From DATFFO01 sp963744905 (GTDB taxonomy: Bacteria; Actinomycetota; Acidimicrobiia; Spongiisociales; ZC4RG35): DNA of 64,000 nt. A program made the translations under genes and the position numbers. The DNA lies in assembly GCA_963744905.1 (NCBI GenBank), contig CAVUUV010000003.1, positions 248,001 through 312,000 of the forward strand. The letters run 5' to 3'. Shown here one piece after another: positions 57,518 through 64,000 of the stretch (its first letter is position 1; every line of letters begins with the position of its first letter). Below the pieces are notes generated by a model. It saw only the letters and a program-made list of their open reading frames with translations, was not told where the DNA came from and searched no databases.

Positions 57518-59110
57518 TTGAACAGTCCATCCATACCCCTCGAGCCGCGTCAGGCACAGACTTACGGCGCAGCGGCGGTGACTCCTCACTACCTGTCCAC
57601 GCACGCAGCGTTGTGGACCATGGACCGGGGCGGAAACGCAGTGGATGCCGCCATCGCCGCCAATGCCGTACAGGGAGTCGTGGCCCCCGAGACGTGTGGA
57701 GTCGGTGGCGACCTCTTCACCCTGATCCATCAGCCCGGTATGGAGGCCCCCGCCGCCTTCAACGCCTCGGGCAGGGCCGGCTCCGGGGCCGACGCCGAGG
57801 CGTTGAGGAAGGCCGGCCTCGACACCATCCCCCAAACCCATCCCGCCGCCGTGTCCGTACCCGGGTGCGTCGACGGCTGGATCGAGTTGAGCAAACGATT
57901 CGGCCGGCTCGAGCTCGGGATATCGCTGGAGCCCGCCATCCGGCTCGCCACGGGCGGCTTCCCCGCCAGCAAGGAGCTGGCAACTGCCTTTTCGATCAGG
58001 GCGGCCGACTTCTCCGCCCAGCCAGGTGCCCAGGACATGTATCCCGGTGGATCTCCGGCCGTGACCGGGGCCAGGATCGTTCGCCCCGCCCTGGCTCGCT
58101 TGTTGTCCGACATCGCCCAGAGGGGGCGGACGGCCTTCTACGAGGGCCCCGTGGCTGCTGCGATCAGCGCGGCCGTGGAGGGGACGATCACCCCCGATGA
58201 CCTCGCCTCGTCGCAACCTGAATGGGTCGATCCCATCTCAGTGGATGCCTATGGATTGACCGCCTGGACGGTGCCACCCAATTCGCAGGGTTACATCGCC
58301 CTCCTCGCCATCGAGGTGTTCCAACATCTGGTGGAGGGTTCAGACGACGAGGACCTGTGGTGGCATTTGGCCATCGAATCAACCAGACAGGCGGCGGCCG
58401 ACCGGAACAGTGTGCTGGCGGACCCCAACTCATCGACGGTGGTCGCCGACGCCCTCCTGACACCGTCCCGCATTACCGCGCTTGCAGACCGGATCGATCC
58501 AGAACGCACCGTCGCCACCGGTCCCCGGTCGATGGCTTCCGGCGGAACCGCCTATCTATGTGTCATCGATTCCGAAGGGGTTGGTGTCTCACTGATCCAA
58601 TCCAACTACCACGGCATCGGAAGCCCCCGGGCGGTTGCGGAGGGAGGATTCATACTTCACGACAGGGGACGAGGCTTCACTCTCGAAGCCGGTCATCCAA
58701 ACGAGCTGAAAGCAGGGAGACGCCCCATGCACACCCTCTCACCGACTCTGTGGACGCGGGCGGGCAGACTCGACACGCTTCTCGGTACCAGAGGAGGCGA
58801 TGCCCAACCTCAGCTGGTCGTGCAGCTGGCGGGATCCTTGATGGGACGCTCACTTGCGCCGGGACCCGCCATGGCCGTGCCCCGCTGGAAACTCGCCTCC
58901 ACGGGCACGGGAGAATCCCGCTTGGAGGTGGAGCCGGGAACGCCCGATCAGGTCGTCTCAAGTTTGCGGCGAAGGGGCCACGTAGTCGAAGTCCATTCCC
59001 GGCCACAACCCGGGTGGGGCCCTATGTCGGTCATCAGGGTGAACGACGAGGGCCTGCGGACCGGTGCCGCCGATCCACGTGTGGACACAGCTTCGATCGG
59101 GGTCGGATGA
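57518..59110 (+). CDS. Gamma-glutamyltransferase family protein
   Basis: 530 residues from TTG 57518. The GGT fold is clear: GGNAVDAAIAANAVQGVVAPETCGVGGD near the start (quoted in part), HPAAVSVPGCVDGW, and the autoprocessing site ASGGTAYLCVIDSEG, where the Thr would become the N-terminal nucleophile of the small subunit. Late residues LGTRGGDAQPQ match the GG loop. No signal peptide is evident, so it may be cytosolic and act on gamma-glutamyl amides rather than extracellular glutathione. It overlaps the phosphatase gene by 4 bases. Confidence 0.88.
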   Translation: MNSPSIPLEPRQAQTYGAAAVTPHYLSTHAALWTMDRGGNAVDAAIAANAVQGVVAPETCGVGGDLFTLIHQPGMEAPAAFNASGRAGSGADAEALRKAGLDTIPQTHPAAVSVPGCVDGWIELSKRFGRLELGISLEPAIRLATGGFPASKELATAFSIRAADFSAQPGAQDMYPGGSPAVTGARIVRPALARLLSDIAQRGRTAFYEGPVAAAISAAVEGTITPDDLASSQPEWVDPISVDAYGLTAWTVPPNSQGYIALLAIEVFQHLVEGSDDEDLWWHLAIESTRQAAADRNSVLADPNSSTVVADALLTPSRITALADRIDPERTVATGPRSMASGGTAYLCVIDSEGVGVSLIQSNYHGIGSPRAVAEGGFILHDRGRGFTLEAGHPNELKAGRRPMHTLSPTLWTRAGRLDTLLGTRGGDAQPQLVVQLAGSLMGRSLAPGPAMAVPRWKLASTGTGESRLEVEPGTPDQVVSSLRRRGHVVEVHSRPQPGWGPMSVIRVNDEGLRTGAADPRVDTASIGVG

Positions 59111-59751
59111 TGGCCACGCTCGTGGTCGTGCGCCATGGTGAAGCGGAGGGCAACTACTCCCACCGCTTCATCGGACAGTCGCAAATGCAACTCACCGATG
59201 AAGGACACCGACAGGCCGAGGTGTTGGCAGCCCGGCTGTCCTCACTTCCCGTCACCAGATTGGTGTCTTCGGACCTGTTGAGGAGCACCGCCACGCTTGA
59301 ACCCCTATCGCGAGTTGCGGGGCTCGCCGTCGAGACGGATTCGCGACTGCGAGAGATCGACAACGGCGAATGGACCGGCCTCTTGCCCGAGGAGATAAGG
59401 CAAGGGTGGCCGGAGATGTGGGCGGACTACGTGGCCGGAATGGATGTACCCCGGCCCGGCGGCGAGAGGTGGATCGATGTGGCGAGGCGGGTCATCCCCG
59501 TGGCGGACGAGCTCCTGTCGGAGGACGGCACCGTCGTCGTGGCCAGCCACGGGGGTCCGGTGCTGATCCTGGCCATGTGGGCGTCCGGCATCTCGATCGA
59601 AGGCAACATCTTCCGAGGGCGGCTGGCCTCTCTCGGAAACGCCTCCGTGACCATGATCGAACCGGGGCCCCGCCTGCTCACATTCAACGACGTTGGACAT
59701 CTGATGGCGAGCCCCGACCAGCGACTCCCCTTCGAAGAGGTCGAGAGCTGA
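59107..59751 (+). CDS. Histidine phosphatase (phosphoglycerate mutase-like) family protein
   Basis: 214 residues; ATG 59107 or the ATG at 59110. VVVRHGEAEGN carries the phosphorylated His, LREIDNGEWTG the Glu region, and VVASHGGPVLIL the second His. R-x-E elements are all present, so it should be active. The family ranges from sugar-phosphate to cofactor phosphatases (CobC, mutase-like). It is coupled to the GGT gene. Confidence 0.9.
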   Translation: MMATLVVVRHGEAEGNYSHRFIGQSQMQLTDEGHRQAEVLAARLSSLPVTRLVSSDLLRSTATLEPLSRVAGLAVETDSRLREIDNGEWTGLLPEEIRQGWPEMWADYVAGMDVPRPGGERWIDVARRVIPVADELLSEDGTVVVASHGGPVLILAMWASGISIEGNIFRGRLASLGNASVTMIEPGPRLLTFNDVGHLMASPDQRLPFEEVES

Positions 59752-59881
59752 ACCAGCCACCGCCTTTCCTCCCCGCCTATTCCGGCCGAGAGGGGCGAGC
59801 CGAGCACGGTACTCACCTGGTATGCGGTCACCGGCCGGCTGAAGCCATCACGCCTGCTCACGGAGCTAGCAGTGCGCCTCG

Positions 59882-60904
59882 CTAGTCGGGCCAGTCGACG
59901 ACGATCTCGTTATGGAGATCGGGCAGGGGTAGGGAGGTCGCTTCCGCTACGACTGCCTCACGCGCCGCCCGTTCGAGCCTCGACCAGGTCTGGATTCTCA
60001 CCCGATTCTTGGCCCGGCGCCAGGTTCCCACTACCTCCCCGTCGACGAGGACGGCGCCTGGCCACACTCGAGGGGTCCATAACAACTGTCGATGGTCGGC
60101 TTCGGGGACCAGCAGCTCACGGTCCTCCCCCCACAGGAGAAAGTAGGCGTCGCCGCTCGGGAGAAGGCGGGTCTGCGCATTCGCCCCCGGGGTGAGGCGC
60201 ATCTCTTCCTCATCATCGGCGAGAATCCATCCCTGTCCGGTCGGGCTCCGGACCGGGGTGAGCGAAGATCGGAGGGCCTCGAAAGCCGCTGATCCGGCCG
60301 GCGGTTTTACTCCGGCCCAGGCAGAGAACGCCTCGGGGGTGCCGGGGCCGAACACGTGGAGGTAGCGGCGTACCATCTCGAGTCGGGCTTCATGCGGGTC
60401 CATGTCGGGTGGCGGCACGCTTCGAATCGTCGGCTGTCGAGCCCCGTCCCATCGGAGCAGCACCGTTCCCGTGGGTGCTGCATACCTGAGCCGGTTAGGG
60501 TGCTCGCCCAGACGACGACCCGCTTCTCCGTAAGGCATGCTCTCGTCGCCGAGCAGAGAGCGAAGCCGGTCGGCCAAGTCTTGCGCGACACGGCGAGAGC
60601 CGGGGTTGTCTGACAGACGCCCCAGGGTGAAGACAGCGATGTCTCGTTCAGCGACCACGTAGGCGCTGAAGCGCGGACCCCACAGTTGAACCAGGGAAGG
60701 GTCCTCCAATACCTTCGGGCCGGTCTTCTCCACACGGGCATGGATAGAAAGCAGAGCGGCGCGAGGCATGCTGTCCTGGAGCCCGGCCCAGGACGCCTTC
60801 CGGAGAGATTCCGGCCCGGGCGGGAGTCGGTTGTCGAGCGCTCCCACCCGTCGACGAAAGGCGAGGATCTCGTCACGGCCGAGGTCGAGGTTTGCGGTTC
60901 TCAT
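59882..60904 (-). CDS. Winged-helix DNA-binding protein, AlkZ/HTH_42-like
   Basis: 340 residues matching the winged-helix DNA-binding family to which the DNA glycosylase AlkZ belongs: LRKASWAGLQDSMPRAALLSIHARV, FSAYVVAERDIAVFTLGRLSD, RRYLHVFGPGTPEAFSAWAG, and LLPSGDAYFLLWGEDRELLV with a C-terminal VLVDGEVVGTWRR. AlkZ unhooks DNA crosslinks. The catalytic Q-x-Q of AlkZ is not visible to me, so the enzymatic role is uncertain. Confidence 0.8.
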   Translation of the reverse strand: MRTANLDLGRDEILAFRRRVGALDNRLPPGPESLRKASWAGLQDSMPRAALLSIHARVEKTGPKVLEDPSLVQLWGPRFSAYVVAERDIAVFTLGRLSDNPGSRRVAQDLADRLRSLLGDESMPYGEAGRRLGEHPNRLRYAAPTGTVLLRWDGARQPTIRSVPPPDMDPHEARLEMVRRYLHVFGPGTPEAFSAWAGVKPPAGSAAFEALRSSLTPVRSPTGQGWILADDEEEMRLTPGANAQTRLLPSGDAYFLLWGEDRELLVPEADHRQLLWTPRVWPGAVLVDGEVVGTWRRAKNRVRIQTWSRLERAAREAVVAEATSLPLPDLHNEIVVDWPD

Positions 60905-60981
60905 GTCAGCGCCGACGAGGCAAGCTCATGGCGGGCCTGTCGCCCTGCGAGCAGGGGGACGTAGGCTCTGTCTCGTCGCGA

Positions 60982-62001
60982 TCAGCCCCGGATATCAGTA
61001 ATGATCTGGCGGAGGACATCCTCTTCTCCAAGAGCGGGGACATCGCCGACCGCGTAGAGGCCGATTCGCTGGACCCGGTCCCCATAACGGGCGGCGATCG
61101 CCTTGCCCAACTGGTCGACGGGTGCCACCACCCCCACCTCGGCGACGACCTCGTCGGTGATTACCTCAGCCATCTCTGTCCATTTTCCCCGCTTGCTCAT
61201 GGCGGTGAGCTTGGGGCCGAAGTCCCAATCGCTCGATTCGAGCACAGGGGCATAGGAGGGAGTGGAGGCGTAGAACGCCATCTGTTGTTTCACCGCCGGC
61301 ATCGCTTGCTCGATCTCGGCCTGGTCCTGACCCGTGACGACGAACACGGTGGCGATTCGATCACAGTCGGCCAGAGTGCGACCGGCCGACTCGGCTCCGT
61401 CTTTGATCTGGGGGATCACTAGCTCATCGAGATAGGCCACTGTATGGAAAGGATGGACGTGGAAACCTTGGCAAGTCTCTCCCGCCAACCGGCTCAGGTA
61501 GGGGCCCACTCCGGCGATGGCGATGGGGACATCTGGATGGTCGATGGGCCCGGGGTCGAAGAAAGGCGTCATGAGGGTGAACTGATAGAAATCACCCTCA
61601 TAACGCAACGGAGTCCCGTTCTGCCATGTGTCCCAGATGGCACGCATCGACAAGATGTAATCCTTGAGCCGGGGCCCGGGACTGTCCCAGATCGTGGAGA
61701 ACCGCCGGGTTATGTGGGCGCGAACCTGGGTGCCCAGACCAAGGATGAACCTTCCCTCGGACATGGCAGCCAGGTCCCAGGCGGTCATCGCCATCACCAT
61801 GGGCGATCGGGGGAAGGCCACCGTGATTGCCGTGCCCAGCTCCAGGCCCGGCTCGGCCTGGGAGGCGAAAGCCAGGGGGAAAAATGGGTCGTGCTGGGTC
61901 TCGGCACTGAAGAACCCGTCGTAGCCGACCCGAGCCGCATTGTGGGCCGCCTGGGCCACATCGTGCAGATCTGATGGAGTGAGATAGAAATCGACCTTCA
62001 T
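60982..62001 (-). CDS. LLM-class F420-dependent oxidoreductase
   Basis: 339 residues, luciferase-like TIM-barrel. MKVDFYLTPSDLHDVAQAAHNAARVGYDGFF, GTAITVAFPRSPMVMAMTAWDLA and GRFILGLGTQVRAHITRRF (quoted in parts) are characteristic of the actinobacterial TIGR03617-type F420 group, and PIAIAGVGPYLSRLAGETC forms the phosphate loop. It probably uses reduced F420 on an unknown substrate. This supports an F420-making actinobacterium. Confidence 0.9.
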   Translation of the reverse strand: MKVDFYLTPSDLHDVAQAAHNAARVGYDGFFSAETQHDPFFPLAFASQAEPGLELGTAITVAFPRSPMVMAMTAWDLAAMSEGRFILGLGTQVRAHITRRFSTIWDSPGPRLKDYILSMRAIWDTWQNGTPLRYEGDFYQFTLMTPFFDPGPIDHPDVPIAIAGVGPYLSRLAGETCQGFHVHPFHTVAYLDELVIPQIKDGAESAGRTLADCDRIATVFVVTGQDQAEIEQAMPAVKQQMAFYASTPSYAPVLESSDWDFGPKLTAMSKRGKWTEMAEVITDEVVAEVGVVAPVDQLGKAIAARYGDRVQRIGLYAVGDVPALGEEDVLRQIITDIRG

Positions 62002-62044
62002 GACGTCACCTTATCGTCGGGACGAATCCGGTACGCTGGGGTCT

Positions 62045-62455
62045 GTGAAACGGCTGGGACGAATCATGGCGATCATCGGCGGCATCGCCGCCATCATCTG
62101 GGCGATGCGAGACCGGTTCGTATCGGTGGCGATCTCACGGGAGCCGCAGCCGCCCAGCTTTCGGGTTCACGAGAAGGCCGGGGAGATCTCGCCCCCATCC
62201 GCCAGACCCGAAAGCAAGCCTGCCTCCACGACCAAGTCCGAACCCGCTGTCCCAGAGGCGTCTGACTCATCCGACCGAAGCCGGGTGACAGAGGTGACGG
62301 GGATCGGACCTGTGTTCGCCGGGCGTTTGGCCGAAGCCGGGATCAAGAACCTGGCCGAGCTGGCCGCCGCCCGCCCCGAAAAGGTGGCAGCCGCGGCACA
62401 GGTGGCCCTGTCACGTGCAACAGACTGGGTCGAGGCCGCCCGCCGTATGCGCTGA
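62045..62455 (+). CDS. Membrane-anchored helix-hairpin-helix protein
   Basis: 136 residues from GTG 62045. An N-terminal membrane helix (IMAIIGGIAAIIWAM) is followed by a Pro/Ser/Glu linker (about 45-85) and a helix-hairpin-helix domain: VTEVTGIGPVFAGRLAEAGI, then LAELAAARPEKVAAAA. The HhH motif binds DNA or serves as a protein contact. The pairing with a membrane anchor could tether DNA or a helicase/ribosome factor. Function unknown. Confidence 0.75.
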   Translation: MKRLGRIMAIIGGIAAIIWAMRDRFVSVAISREPQPPSFRVHEKAGEISPPSARPESKPASTTKSEPAVPEASDSSDRSRVTEVTGIGPVFAGRLAEAGIKNLAELAAARPEKVAAAAQVALSRATDWVEAARRMR

Positions 62456-62456
62456 T

Positions 62457-63806
62457 CTACACACCCCTCAGTTCGAACACCGATGTCTGGCGCCGGGCCT
62501 GCCATCGGCTGAGGACCACATATCCGATCCCGCCGACGAGCGCCATGACGAGGCGCCAGGGCAGGTCGGCGGAGGTGCTGAAAGAGGGGAGAAAGTCGAT
62601 GTAGGCGCTGGGCCCGACCGGATTCAGCATCTGACCGAAGAACACCGCCAGGATCCACATGCAGATTCCGACCAGGTTGAAGGCGGACTGGCCGGCGGCT
62701 GCCCCATATGTCTCCGCTTCTGCGTAGTAGCGGCCCTTGACGAGGTAGAAATCGGCGACCGCGATCACCATGGCCGGAAACACGAGGGCCGTGGCGAGGG
62801 AGGCCCAAGCGAGGGGCGGGTCGGAAACCAGAAAGGCAAGCGCCACCACACCCGCCGTCGAGAGGGTGCCCACCACCGCGGGAGATACGACCGGAACTAT
62901 CCCGACCGCCTCGGTACCCGCCGCCACGAGCGAAGAGAAGACTTGATCCGACTCGGCGACCACGACCCAGCCGATGGCCAAGATCACACCGGTGGTCCCG
63001 GCCGCAATGTGGGTGAGGTCGGTCGGAAACTCGCCCATTCTCAAGGCGAGGACGCCGCCCGCCAGGAGCACGAGAACTACCGGAATCGTGTAGCCAACTC
63101 CGAACGCGCCAACAGCCTCCTCGTCGTTGTGGAGACGTCGGGCCACCGGCTGTACGAAGGGGACGAACACGGCGGACATCTCTACGGCTCTCTGAACGCC
63201 CGACCAGAAAGGACCGGACACCCCGGTCAGGGACACGCCCCCCATCGACGCCAGCCTCCATCCCAGGACGGTGATGAGAATCACTGACAGCCAGAAAATC
63301 GGTCGACGAATTACGACTTTGATGGTCGTGACCAGGCCGAGGTAAGTGAGCAGTACGCCGAGTCCCGCCACCACCGCCATGGCAACGAGGGGGGAAGTGA
63401 CACTGAATCCGCCTGCGGACATCGCCGTCGATCCCCACTCCCCCACCAGTCGCAGACCTACGGCCGCCCACAGGGCGATCATGGCCAGACGTAGCCAGGA
63501 CATGAACCAGGATCCAACCCTGCCCAATGAGGGATGAGAGAGCCAGGCACCGTCGGCACCGGTGCTGGCAGCCATCCGGGCGGAGCCGCCGACGATGACT
63601 CCCCCCAGGACAGCGGCAATGGGCGCGATGAGAAGGATCTGGGCGATGCCTAGACCGTCGTTCGTGTACAGCAGCGCTCCCACGATCAGCGCCGGGCCAC
63701 CGACCGTCGTGGCGACCATCGTGGCCACCCCATCTCCCTCCTCGAGCTCCCCCTGCCGATAGCCGACCGCGTCACGGCTCCAGGTCTGGTTGATGGAACG
63801 GAACAT
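62457..63806 (-). CDS. NCS1-family permease (purine/cytosine-type)
   Basis: 449 residues, about twelve membrane segments. The start MFRSINQTWSRDAVGYR, segments around ATMVATTVGGPALIVGALL and the sixth to eighth segments with VFVPFVQPVARRL and ADFYLVKGRYY fit cytosine/purine/allantoin permeases of NCS1. The sodium/substrate residues cannot be judged by eye. The substrate is unknown. Convergent with the HhH gene. Confidence 0.78.
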   Translation of the reverse strand: MFRSINQTWSRDAVGYRQGELEEGDGVATMVATTVGGPALIVGALLYTNDGLGIAQILLIAPIAAVLGGVIVGGSARMAASTGADGAWLSHPSLGRVGSWFMSWLRLAMIALWAAVGLRLVGEWGSTAMSAGGFSVTSPLVAMAVVAGLGVLLTYLGLVTTIKVVIRRPIFWLSVILITVLGWRLASMGGVSLTGVSGPFWSGVQRAVEMSAVFVPFVQPVARRLHNDEEAVGAFGVGYTIPVVLVLLAGGVLALRMGEFPTDLTHIAAGTTGVILAIGWVVVAESDQVFSSLVAAGTEAVGIVPVVSPAVVGTLSTAGVVALAFLVSDPPLAWASLATALVFPAMVIAVADFYLVKGRYYAEAETYGAAAGQSAFNLVGICMWILAVFFGQMLNPVGPSAYIDFLPSFSTSADLPWRLVMALVGGIGYVVLSRWQARRQTSVFELRGV

Positions 63807-63857
63807 CGGCCGAGAGTGTAGGGGAGAGCGGCCGGCCCACTCCTACCATCTGAAGTT

Positions 63858-64000
63858 GTGCTCTACCTGACCCCTCCCGATCACCTGGGTGAGCTGCTGG
63901 AAGGAGAACCCGGCTTCCGGTCCGACCAGTTGCGGTCCTGGCTATACCAACACCCGGTCCTCCACACCGCCGACATGACCAACCTGCCGGCGTCTCTTCG
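63858..64000 (+). CDS. rlmN: 23S rRNA (adenine-2503-C2)-methyltransferase, 5' end only
   Basis: From GTG 63858 the frame runs to the edge: VLYLTPPDHLGELLEGEPG, then FRSDQLRSWLYQHPVLHTAD and MTNLPASLR. This is the N-terminal helical domain of RlmN (FRxxQ-x2-WL, then MTNLPxxLR). The radical-SAM core lies outside the window. Confidence 0.85.
   Translation, partial: MLYLTPPDHLGELLEGEPGFRSDQLRSWLYQHPVLHTADMTNLPASL

Overview
The window looks like chromosome from a high-GC actinobacterium (Actinomycetota), most likely of the Acidimicrobiia type. The evidence is an F420-type luciferase-like oxidoreductase, DUF222/HNH genes, class E and class F sortases, an Mrp ATPase without the CxxC cysteines, the galU-moeA(glp)-membrane receptor order of actinobacterial division genes, many GTG/TTG starts and many 4-base ATGA/GTGA overlaps. 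The lineage is an inference; no rRNA gene is present. About 70 genes or gene remnants can be supported.

Left part (1-12.9 kb). A cobalamin-binding protein with the CarH/LitR photoreceptor signature but no MerR domain is divergent from an ECF sigma factor and is followed by a DHRS12-like reductase/SRPBCC pair. Then come a class F sortase with a DUF4397 surface protein, and a gene graveyard (4.9-8.8 kb) with a frameshifted CPBP protease and a metallo-beta-lactamase fragment. Next is a 2.6 kb integrative element lodged in the 3' end of tRNA-Ala(CGC), marked by 48-bp direct repeats and carrying its own tyrosine integrase. A DUF222/HNH gene follows.

Core part (12.9-23.5 kb). Aldo/keto reductase, translin-like protein, a GlpR/SepX-like membrane protein, MoaC with a duplicated zinc-finger extension, MoeA/Glp, GalU-like and PlsY-like genes run on the minus strand. 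FmdB, a SAF-domain protein and UppP run on the plus strand. After these come a thioesterase/ThDP-enzyme pair, RNase HI and a SLOG-family protein.

Polyamine-flavoured part (23.5-44.3 kb). It holds an aldehyde dehydrogenase/aminotransferase/PuuB-like oxidase operon, a TetR-controlled ABC exporter, a flavin monooxygenase-OYE fusion, a second aldehyde dehydrogenase, an agmatinase-family enzyme, an AbiEi/DUF559 gene bracketed by palindromic repeats, and a potABCD uptake operon. In this assembly that operon is broken by a potA-potB deletion and a potD frameshift.

Right part (44.3-64 kb). Mrp faces a frameshifted SufR-like regulator. Aconitase/TlpA, a class E sortase with a coupled 49-residue membrane protein, a tandem repeat array abutting a truncated ABC permease, two membrane HD/HD-GYP proteins behind a 29-residue peptide ORF and a structured leader, gamma-glutamyltransferase, a histidine phosphatase, an AlkZ-like protein, an F420-type oxidoreductase, an NCS1 permease and the start of rlmN complete the window.

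Four genes carry apparent single-base frameshifts (CPBP protease with two, aminotransferase, potD, SufR-like). Either several accessory genes are decaying or the assembly contains indel errors; the sequence alone cannot decide.
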